In this document: positions 20,597 through 29,392 of the stretch, piece after piece
How the letters are laid out: each line of letters opens with the position of its first letter
Position numbering within the stretch: the first letter of the stretch is position 1
Assembly (NCBI GenBank): GCA_049999765.1
Contig: JBNGIQ010008518.1
Location: forward strand, 1 to 36,863
Source of the DNA: Phaeoceros laevis
Taxonomy: Eukaryota; Anthocerotophyta; Anthocerotopsida; Notothyladales
Length of the DNA: 36,863 bases
Direction: 5' to 3'
The notes under the pieces: generated by a model
Databases searched by the model: none
Seen by the model: only the letters and a program-made list of their open reading frames with translations
What the model was told of the DNA's origin: nothing
Made by a program: the position numbers and the translations under genes

Positions 20597-22155
20597 CAGC
20601 CTTGCGTAGCGGGCCAGCCTTAGTAGTACAGTTTTCAGTTCTTTGTTTGAGGTTCACAGCGATCTGATACTAGATGAGCATTTTTTTTATGGTGTCCTTA
20701 AGTCTATGTGATGGCAGTATGAACAAGTATAATGAGTAACCTTGCACTTACAAAGTTTTTTGCGTTACAGAAACCAAGCAGGCATGCCGTTGCCAAACGT
20801 TGCTCATAGCTACTCAGGTTTGGTGCTTGTGCTTAATTGAGTAAGCGAAACTCCTAATAGTTGACTGTTGCAGGCTAGTTATGCTGCATGTTGGGCAGCT
20901 GCCTTTCTTAGGCATGGGGTTCAACTCCCCAGCAATTAAATTTGTTGATGTTTGTTTGTCTATATTGCATAAACGGACAACATACATTTTCAGTCCTTGA
21001 GTGATATATCCGCAACATCGCTGCTAAGTTACTCTCTAAGCAAGGTGGTGCCGGTGGCTGTGTAAGTACAGGCACCAAAGCCCAAAAGTAATGCTAAAAA
21101 AAAGTCCCTCACTACTTCGGGCTAGAACCAACTAACATGCGATGTCCAAAAACACATGCCGATGTGCAGCTGTTGTAAAAATGCTGCTATGAAACCAGGG
21201 CTCGCTTGGGCTGCTACGAATCCAAAAAGTAGCTACCGTTGCTTCATGGGTCCTGCGCATGTGTGGGTCTTCTCCACACAAAATCTACTGACAAAAGAAC
21301 ATGAAAGCCTCATGAGAAAACTCGACGAAACCAGATTTGGCACGCTTGCCTGCGGTGCACAGTAGCATGTAAGCTACATACACAAAACAGATTGTATGCT
21401 ACGCATTAAAAACATCTGAATTACTGTCAAGGTTTTTTTGTGGCCAGGAATACCAAACCAAATCAGAGCAAGGCATAACTGCTTGTTGTGATTGTGTAGT
21501 GGATACATACAGTGACTTTTGGACAAAGCACCACAAACACAACATTGCACAACATGCACAAAAATGCACAGCAAGCACAAAGATGCACATCAACCACAAG
21601 AATCCAGAAGCAGCACAATCACAAGAATGCAAAACAGCCAGTGCCACAGATGACCCCAAGCACAACATATCGGAGGTGCCCAGAACCAAGGCATTGCACA
21701 TCACAGCAGCCCACAACATATGCACACCACAAAAAAAGCACAACAGCCAGTGCCACACATGCAGTTAAGCACATCATATCAGTGCTGCCCAGAACCAAGG
21801 CATTGCATATCACAGCAGCCCACAACATATGCACACCACAAAAAAGCACAACAGCCAGTGCCACACATGCAGTCAAGCACATCATATCAGTGCTGCTCAG
21901 AACCAAGGCATTGCATATCAGAGCAGCCCACAACATATGCACACCACAAAAACGCACAACAGCCCACATGAGCCCACAGCATGTCCACAGCAGTCCAGAC
22001 CCTTGTCCACAGCAGGCCAGAGAGGCCAGACCCATGTCCAGAGCAGGCCAGTACCTACTGAACACCTGACCTCAAGATATCGACACATACAGCAGCAAAT
22101 GATGTAAACATAAATGAAACCAACAGCGATGACACTTTAAAAAATTAGGCTAACC
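20597..22155. other. Spacer between convergent transposon genes
   Basis: A+T-richer non-coding sequence to about 21490, then the 108-bp repeat. A tRNA T-arm look-alike occurs at 20915-20931. Short frames here show no protein family. Confidence 0.6.
21640..21990 (+). repeat. 108/109-bp tandem repeat between the two transposon genes
   Basis: About three copies of a C/A-rich unit with AGCAGCCCACAACATATGCA at 21705, 21814 and 21922 (periods 109 and 108). The flanking 21530-21640 is a looser CACAA-rich version. Long frames over the array on both strands are artefacts of the repeat. Confidence 0.88.
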
Positions 22156-25100
22156 TCAAAGCTTCCTGCAAGCTCCCGGTTTTCCCTTCGTTGCTTTTGC
22201 ATCCTTCGCAATGACAGCTTGCAAGGAAACAACCTTGCTTGGACGAGAAGCATCTGGACTCTCATCTGACCCAGGGCTCATGGAAGTTGCTGGCTCCAAC
22301 TCGGCCTGACCCTTCTTCGATTTATTCTTGCTGCCAGTAGCCTGATCCGGGGAGAAAATTCGAGTCTTATTTATCGCACGCTTGGTTTTCCTGCTGTCAG
22401 GCAACCCTGCTGGGTTCGATGCTTCTCCAGCGCTCCTCATAGCCAACTTTAGAGGAGAAGGCCCTGCTGCAGTGGGAACTTTCACCTTGGGCTTCCTCCC
22501 TCGTTTTTTCTTTTCAGCACATGGCCCTGCAGGATCTCGAGTGTCCTGCTGCCCATTAGCACCAAGTTCTGGAGCAGTTCCCAGAACTTCATGCGCCATT
22601 GCAAGAAGATCGGCTGTAGTTAAACCATCAACCGACAAGTCGGTATTCTCCTTGGCCCTCGGGACAGGGACCTGCAAACCCGCATCTGCAATTGGTGGCT
22701 GAGCCTCCTCCTCGGCACTCGGTGCCTTGTCCTCCTCTGTAGTGAAGCCATGAACGGACACCACAGTCTCCTTGCCCCTCGGTGGGACTTGCAAACCTCC
22801 AGCTGCAATTGGTGTCTGAGGCAGCTCCTCAGCACTCGGTGCCTCGTCCTCCTCTTCGGCATCTGAAAAAAATAGCATCCTCCGCCGACAGTGCTTGCAC
22901 TCAACGCCTCACAGAGGCAAGTGGTTGCTGGACACTTTCCCAATACGCACACTGCACCTGGTGCTCATCCTTTTCAACCCATGCATCCTCATCCTGCTCC
23001 TTGGGGCTTGGAACCTGAAAATCGGCCTTGTCAGCACATGATGTGTCCTTGGCACTCGGGTCCACATTCTCTTTTTTATCAAAAACACAAACCTCAATCT
23101 CCTTGGGACTCGGTGCCTCGGTGGGCAAATTGAAGGGAACACGGCGGACAAGAGCAACTGAATTTTTTTGAACCACCTTGAATCCGGAGATGAAGCTCGC
23201 ATCAGGCACCACAACATATTGATCTGCAAAATCATAAACGCTCTCAACATGATATATAGTGTTGCTAGCCTCCTTGGCCCTTGGTGCTACATGCTCCATG
23301 ACCTCACCATGTCCTCCCTTGGGCCTCGGCGCTGGGGGCTCATCGCCATCTCCTCCACTCTGGGACAAAACACCCAAGCCTGGAGGAGGCACCTCACCTT
23401 CTTCAGCTTCTTCTCCCGAGGCTGGAGGAGGCAGCCTACCTTCTTCCACTTCTTCTCCCGAGCCTGGAGGAGCTGAGCCTGCTGCAATCCTAAATGCTGG
23501 AGATGTCCCAAAGCCTGCAGTCCCCGAGCCTCGAGGAGGCAGCTCACCTATGTATGCAGTATCCACCATGCCTTGGTCACTTGTGTGCTGGTCTGCAGGA
23601 AGGTCGGTTCCCTCCATGCCCTGAGGAGCGGTGGCCACACTGCCTTGAAAAACACTGTCCACCATGCCTTGAGGAGGCATAACATTTTGAGTATAAGGCC
23701 TCAACAACTCAGTGCATGTCAAGGAGGGAGAGTCTGATTCTTCCAGTCCTTCAGATTCAGAAGAGACATCAACATCGGCCCCCACATCAGAGTTCGAAAA
23801 AATTGAAATCCCTAGTGCATATGGGTGCATGTCTTTGGATGCTCTTGTGACTCTGGAACAGTGGACAGCAGGTCCCACTCTGCAGTGCACTGACTTTGGA
23901 TGCTATCACCACCTGCAAGAGACGAAGGAATTTCAAAGGTGTCCTGCAGGGCCAAATAGTCCTCACTAAATTGGAGCAGCCATGTGCTGAATGGTGATTG
24001 AAGGTGCCAACCTGATGTAGGGATGTTCACTTCTTGATTTTGAGACAAATGTACTCTTGAATGTGCTGACCTCTGATGACGTGGTGATCCAGCCTCCGGA
24101 GTAGCTGAAGAAAGAGGTTCCGTGACAGCTGCCCGCCTTGTTTGGCTGCCATGCACACTTGGCGGCCTATTGCGCAAAGTGGTGACGTCCATCAACATGG
24201 CCCAATCCTCCAGCGCTTCCTCCATTGCATTTTTCAAACCTGAAGTTGTGCTTCACACAACCCGGCTGCCTTGCCTTGCTTCAATGCCTCAGTGGCGGAG
24301 CGCAGATCATCCTTAGCTTGTGCACACAACTTGGAAGCATGCTCATTGACAACAGCACCGCCGACGCGATCAGCAGCTAATTGAGTAAGCAAAACTGGAC
24401 TGTTAAGAGTGGAAAGGACAGTTGCAGGAGTGACCTCCTCCTCCTGGGTGTCTACGCTGTTGGAGTGAGTTGGCATTTAGATTGCGGTGGCCTTCAATGC
24501 CTGCCTGCGAGGGAATAGAGCCTCCACGCCAGCCCGCTTGGCCCAGGCATATTTGACCCAGTCAGGCCGGATTGAGCCCTGCCCCTTGGAGGCATTGCGA
24601 AACTGCCCAGCCAGGACTTGCTGCCCAAATCTCGCCCAGTTCACGAGCTTTGCCTCTTGCCTCCATAGAATATATGAGTACACCATGAAGGTGGGCACAT
24701 ACCCACCCTCCAATGGTTTCCCGCAGAGGCGGGAGTACAAGTCCTCCACCTCCTCTTTCTCAGTCTCCGTCAAATTGGGGAGCTAGTCCATCTTCCACCA
24801 AAATTTCCCATCAGACACATCTGGCACCAAGAAGAGCGCCTCCATCGTAGCCTTGTCAATCAACTTCTTAGCCAAATGGAAGTCATGTTTCCTCTTCAGG
24901 TCACACCCAACACCCGGCAAGCCCAAGACAGCTGTGAAAAATTCGTTGGCCTCGGTGCAGAGGAGGCCATCCACCTCCAGGGGGGCGGTAGAGCCTGGCT
25001 GGCGGCGGCGCTTCCTCCCCACCATCGCCGGCTGCTCCTCAACTTCTTCATTTTCCGATGCTGATGCAGGCTCCTCTTGGTACGGCAAGAGATTGGCCTT

Positions 25101-25296
25101 GCACAGGTCTATTTTCACCTCCGGAGGCGACCAGTTGGCCTGGAGGCGGGTTTTTCTGTTCAGTGGCAGCCCGTGTTGCTCTGGTTGGCCGCCCACTTGC
25201 AGGCACGCGTTTGCCTTTCTCAGTTGGCTCCTGCTTGGGCGCTTTGAGCATGGCCGCGGCCCGGCTCTTGGCAGCTGCGCTCCTTCCACCCGTCAT
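22156..25296 (-). pseudogene. Transposon second gene: charged protein with AT-hook-like segment
   Basis: The likely start is ATG 25296 (MTGGRSAAAKSRAAAMLK), followed by a Lys/Arg/Pro-rich N-terminus, an acidic patch, a basic cluster GRKRRRQPG and a globular-looking region (FFTAVLGLPGVGCDLKRKHD; GGYVPTFMVYSYILWRQEAK; RFGQQVLAGQFRN). After about 24240 it becomes low-complexity, with P/E/S-rich repeats (PSAEE..QTPIA.GGLQVP twice near 22750-22850). An AT-hook-like KKKRGRKPKVKVP lies at about 22512-22474. The frame is broken by a shift near 25150, TAG 24785-24783, TAA 24479-24477, a change near 24235, and changes near 23830 and 22890. The last may be a small intron ending TTTTTTCAG. It converges on the DDE-like gene and lies inside the same terminal repeats, so it is probably an accessory DNA-binding protein of the element. 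I do not recognise the family. Confidence 0.55.
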
Positions 25297-25299
25297 TTT

Positions 25300-26066
25300 C
25301 AAACTCACCTACAGCATGCATTTCAAACCGCATTAGTACTAAGCAAGCCTGTTTGAAGCTTCAAACACACCGCACTTACAACGCTTGATAGCAAGAGACA
25401 AACTGCGAATGAAAGCTGCAAACACGCTGCCATTACATGCAATAAGACGCGCTTTGGAGGAGGAAGACCCTCCGCTTACCTAAAGCGCGCGCGCAAACCA
25501 CAGACTGCAGGTGCACAGCACCAACAACAAATCAAAACCAGCTCGTACTGTTCAGTTGCGATGGCGCCAGCAGCGCATGCGTGAGCACAGTGCAGGCGAG
25601 AGAGCGATAGCAGAGGCTTCAGCGGAAGCGTGCAGGCGAGAGCGGAAGCACGCGCAATACGGGGGAGAGGAGGGCGTGAGCGGAGGAGAAGTAAACTTGC
25701 ATTCGGACTGGGCGACAGCGCCGTGCTCTCGCCAGATATGGAAGGGATCCAAAGCGGCGGTCATCACGCGGGACGGAGAAGGTATGGCTATCCATCCATT
25801 GATCACCACGCGGGACGGCCCGACATTAATGTCTTGTAAGTGGCGGCGGGAGGCGTGTCCTTACCTTAGGCTATTTGACTATTTATCTTTTTTTTTATTG
25901 TCCTTGGGAATCAAGCCAGTAACAGACTAACGTGGCCGGCTCTGGTTGGAGAGACTCCCGGTAGCAGGTGATTCCCTGTGCTCACTGATAGGTGCCCACT
26001 ACCGGCCACTTCTCGGCGAGGTAGTGGGTGGAAGGACATGGCAACGGATCGTAACGGTAGTGCATA
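25300..26066. other. Right-hand non-coding end of the transposon
   Basis: The probable promoter region of the minus-strand gene. It is G+C-rich at 25440-25850, including CGCGCGCGC near 25486. A 9-bp inverted repeat (CCCACTACC 25995-26003 / GGTAGTGGG 26020-26028) lies close to the terminal repeat. No coding sequence supported. Confidence 0.5.
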
Positions 26067-26104
26067 ATTGAACAAAAGCGGTACGGCTGTTCATGCTACT
26101 TGCC
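26067..26104 (-). repeat. Right terminal inverted repeat of the transposon
   Basis: 38 bp. Its reverse complement begins GGCAAGTAGCATGAACAGCC and matches 15447-15483. It is followed at once by AAAGG (26105-26109), the right target copy. Confidence 0.85.
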
Positions 26105-26810
26105 AAAGGTGAATATTGTCAATGAAGAAGAAATGGCATGCACTGCAGAAACTAGTGCATCAGCAGGTGATGACCCGGGAAGGCTGACAAATCACAGTGT
26201 GAGGCATGACCTTGTGCCTCGGTCTAGCCAGGTGATGACCAAAGATTTTGCATGGGCAGTTTCAGACTGTTTGAGTATGTCGGAACAGAAGCTCATGAAG
26301 TAGTTGCTGAATAAATATAAGCATGTATTTGCTTTCAGCATGAAAGACTTAAGAAGGTATTCCAAACACAAGTTCCAGGTGCCTGTCATGAGTGATAAAC
26401 CAATGTTCAGGAGGCGACATCGCCTTAGCCAAGCAGAATGGGAGATTTTCGAGAATAAGTGCCAGGAGCTGGCGGAGGCTGGACTGATTAGAAAGTCGAC
26501 ATCGCAATATGCAGCTGCAACGGTGCTACCAACAAAGAAGGATGAGAAGGGAGAGTGGACTGAAAAGCGGATGTGTGGGGACTACAGGCCGCTGAATGCA
26601 GTAACATTGCAGGATAATTATCCAATGCCGACACCTGATGAGATATTTGATGCCATAGATCAGGCCAAGTATTTCACCACGTTGGATATGAGGCAGGGCT
26701 TTAACCAGACTGTGATCGATGAGCACGACAAGCAGAAGACGGCATTCTGGGGAAGAGATGGCCTCTGGGAGTGGGAGAGCATGCCTTTTGCACTGTATGC
26801 TCGTAATGTC
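26105..26810 (+). pseudogene. Ty3/gypsy reverse transcriptase, N-terminal half
   Basis: This is the continuation of the polyprotein interrupted at 15446. It opens with an acidic linker (VNIVNEEEMACTAETSA) and reaches TAG at 26301-26303, where a Trp would fit. Then follow LLNKYKHVFAF, the RT fingers (HRLSQAEWEIFENKCQELAE, GLIRKSTSQYAAATVLPTKK) and RMCGDYRPLNAVT. Motif A is YFTTLDMRQGFNQ, with the catalytic Asp at 26685-26687. Motif B begins WEWESMPF. The similarity stops at ..CGTAATGTC (26810), exactly where the other half begins at 29393 (TTC CAG AAA). No YIDD box is present in this piece. The sequence from 26811 is unrelated. Confidence 0.9.
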
Positions 26811-26868
26811 GTTGCACCTGGGCAAGGAAACGAGCCGAGGAAGCATTTCTACGTACCCATCCATCACA

Positions 26869-28016
26869 TTAATTAGACGTCTTCGTAGCTCTGGTGCCAT
26901 AGGGATTTGGGGCCCCGGGAACGCATTCTGTGGGTGTGATGGCTGACTTTCCTGCTGGCAGAAACTTGAGTTCTGCGCCCATGTGATGCAATTGACATAA
27001 ACCACACGCAATGGAGCCCAGCAGCGCGTAGTGTTTGGGGTCTGTGGGTTCCTCCAGCATGGCCTGAGGACGTCTTGATAGCGGAACTCTGGTGGAACCT
27101 ACTGGCCACGCAACTCCCTGAGCAAATAGGCCACAGGTCAGAAATTAAGGCAAAGCCAAGCATGAGGCACATTTCTACTCATCATCGGGAACCTCATCGA
27201 GAGGAGGCACAAGGCAAAACATGTGATGCCCCCTATTGCATATGTCACATAAAAGCATGACTTCTTCATCCCCTGTGCGTCCACATATCTCACAGGGCCA
27301 ATCTGCTGGTGGCTGCCAGGTCGTGGGTTTGAGTGTGGTGTCCAAATTGGGCAGGTGGCAAGGAGCGAGATGCTTTACATGCTTCTTCCACCTACGCCTA
27401 TCCTCCCCTTCAAGCTCTGCCACCCCTTGAGTGCCAATGCTGACCACCCGCAAGATAACACGATTTGTGCGCATATCCAATGTCTTTTGGGGCTATGCTG
27501 TAGGTAGAAAAAATCTCCCGCTTGGAACTTCTTCAGCTTGGGCTTCCAAGATCCGCCCCTAGTGAAAGCATATCTGAGCTGGTCTCTATGCTGTGCAATA
27601 GCCAAATTTTCCATAGCCATGGGAAGAATCCTCTCAAACATCTCCCCCCTGTCTCTTAGACCTTTCAAACATGATTGCAAATCCTGGCTCCAGTCCACGG
27701 GACTTGTGTAGGTGTTCTGAACTATGTTGGGCATTATAGAATTCCGGCCCAACAATAGATAGTAGGGGCTGAAGTTTGCCGACGAAGCTTGTGCACTAAT
27801 TCTGTAACCCAAAACTATGTAAGGTAGCCGTTCATCCCACCTGTTGGGATTTTCCTCTTGGCAATACTTCCACAATACGCTTTTCATCGTCTGCACAAGT
27901 CTCTCTGCCAAGCCATCAGCTTGCGGGTGATCTCTAGAGGTTCTCCTATGATCTATCAAACTCCTGTCGAGTAATTCCTGGAACTCCCCCTTGAATTCTG
28001 TTCCCTGGTCAGTTAC
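26869..28016 (-). pseudogene. Ty3/gypsy integrase C-terminal half with PHD finger, inverted
   Basis: The minus strand starts VTDQGTEFKGEFQELL at 28016, the second catalytic Asp region of an integrase. It continues with HPQADGLAERLVQ (catalytic Glu), the rest of the core and KFQAGDFFYLQ (C-terminal barrel). After a frame change near 27485 come ILRVVSIGTQGVAELEG and APCHLPNLD. A PHD zinc finger follows, CEIC..CDICNRGHHMFC..KCASC (about 27300-27155). All eight Cys/His ligands are visible, but its conserved Trp is TAG (27177-27175). About 100 further residues run in the same frame to 26869, past a TAA. A PHD finger reads histone H3 tails in other proteins; here it could have guided integration. 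This segment belongs after 30957 in an intact element. Confidence 0.85.
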
Positions 28017-28020
28017 AGTT

Positions 28021-28271
28021 TCATGGTGATGATCCTGTGCGGAGCTTCAATGTGGAGCTCCGAATTATGCCCGGGCGGCAGGAGGCTACGGTGTTCGCCT
28101 ACGTCTGGCTGGATGACGATGGAGCTGTCCTCCCCACCAACCATCACCGCGCTTCAGGCTCTTCACCAGTGCCACCGCCGCGTTCTTCTGGTTGGACGAC
28201 TTTGTGGGAGGCATGGCCGCGGTGAACACTTGTGCAGGTGCGTGCTCGTTGGCTCACCTGCAGGGGGGAGG
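28021..28271 (+). other. Unexplained G+C-rich segment at a rearrangement breakpoint
   Basis: It begins right at the breakpoint of the inverted integrase. One frame (28037-28225) reads FNVELRIMPGRQEATVFAYV and then WLDDDGAVLP, which looks protein-like, but I recognise no family. It ends at the first 109-bp repeat. Confidence 0.3.
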
Positions 28272-28924
28272 TGCGTGTCTCACAGCGTGAGTGAGTATTT
28301 CACATGTTGGCTTACTAGTTAGCAACATTATTATATGAGTGAGCGCCTGCCGCGTGGCAGACTTGCAACACGGCGCGACAGCTATCCTACAGCAGGCATA
28401 GTGTGAACTAACACGTGACATTTTGATTGCTAAACGGGATTGTTTATAAGCCCGTTTTAGATTGCCCGTTAAGTATTAAGTGAGGTGTTTAGGCTAACGG
28501 CCAAGGCGGCAATGCGGCTGACCTAGCCACCACCGTTCGGTTAGGTTTTGGTGTGAATATCGCTGCAATGGCAGCGGGCTAGGTAAGCTAAGGGTTTTGC
28601 GATTAGCCGGCAAGAAGCGGCAAGCGGGGAGCAAGTTTAGGTCCGAATGCAGCTGTGCCACACTCGGAAATCTTGTGTTCTTGCAGAATGCATTGCAGGT
28701 GAATCCACCTGCCGCAGCGTATTGAGTGTAAGGCCTAAAAGGATTGTCCATTGGCGCACTTGGTGTGCAGTCAGGAGTCTCGGTGCATGTATAGCATGTT
28801 GCTAGGTACTTTTGTGCGTGTCTCACAGCGCGAGTGAGTATTTCACATGTTGGCTTCACTAGTTAGTAACATTATTATATGAGTGAGCGCCTGCCGCGTG
28901 GCAGACTTGCAACACGGTGCGACA
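28272..28924 (+). repeat. TRIM-like unit: two 109/110-bp direct repeats around an LTR/leader copy
   Basis: Direct repeats 28272-28380 and 28815-28924 begin TGCGTGTCTCACAGCG and end GCGACA, so they have TG..CA ends, and differ at about four positions. Between them, 28385-28812 is the second copy of the 11133-11563 LTR/leader sequence in the same orientation. No clear primer site, polypurine tract or target duplication is visible around the outer repeats. It may be a small LTR-type non-autonomous element, or a copy of the gypsy 5' end caught between duplicated flanks. Confidence 0.6.
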
Positions 28925-29392
28925 AGGGTCATGTGGATCAAGTTTAACTAGTCTGTACTTTAATTACTCGGTCAAATGCAACTAGGCGTCTACATGAAAT
29001 TGTGGCAAGTGCCACGGCCAACTTAGATGCAACTTGGCAAGTGCCATTGGTCAACTCAGGTCGATAGTCATCCACATATTTGAGATATTTCACTCACATT
29101 TCAGCATTTTTGCACTTGTAGGTCACAAACATCTTATGTTGCCATTACTTTTAGGGTTTCAATGTTCCAAAAATTTTCAAACTTACTTGCATTTGAGTCA
29201 CACCCTTTTTTCCTTTGACAGTACATCCAAGTTGGCTTCACTCTCTTAGCACAATCACTTGCTCAATTGTTCTAGTTGCACTTATACTGCGAAACTATCA
29301 CATTGTACTTGACTCTGTTTGGTTTCACTCTTGATCGTGTTCAACAGTTTCATTTGACTTTGACCCACTTGCATGTCGACAACTTCACTCAT
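28925..29392. other. No recognisable gene
   Basis: A+T-richer sequence with short GTGCCA and GGTCAAC repeats. It fills the space between the TRIM-like unit and the second half of the reverse transcriptase. Frames open here show no family. Confidence 0.45.

Larger units (their letters stand above)
15447..26104 (+). mobile_element. 10.66-kb TIR DNA transposon, unassigned superfamily
   Basis: Left terminal repeat 15447-15483 and right terminal repeat 26067-26104 are imperfect inverted repeats beginning GGCAGTAGC / GGCAAGTAGC, with GTACCGCTTTTGT identical in both. The flanks are AAAGG at 15442-15446 and AAAGG at 26105-26109, a 5-bp target duplication. Deleting the element and one AAAGG joins ..GTTGCAAAG to GTGAATATTG in the same reading frame of the retrotransposon, confirming both ends. 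Inside are a two-exon DDE-like gene (+), a convergent charged AT-hook-like gene (-), three tandem-repeat blocks and a captured PPR fragment. Five-base duplications are known in Transib and some Ginger elements, but the ends and the protein do not match what I know of those. Both genes carry stops or frameshifts, so this copy cannot move itself. Confidence 0.88.

Noticed and set aside
20915-20931. tRNA T-arm look-alike (TGGGG-TTCAACT-CCCCA)
   Set aside because: The stem and loop fit a T-arm and RNA polymerase III box B, but I found no matching acceptor, D or anticodon arms upstream. At most it is a chance or SINE-like remnant.
21512-22069. Plus-strand frame of 185 codons and minus-strand frame of 148 codons over the same bases
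   Set aside because: Both are artefacts of the 108-bp tandem repeat, with no domain and low-complexity composition.
28385-28812. Solo LTR of the methyltransferase retrotransposon
   Set aside because: The match continues past the probable LTR end and primer site into the leader, so it is not a clean solo LTR.
28494-28859. Minus-strand frame of 121 codons
   Set aside because: It is antisense to the LTR/leader copy; the same sequence at 11.1-11.5 kb does not keep the frame.
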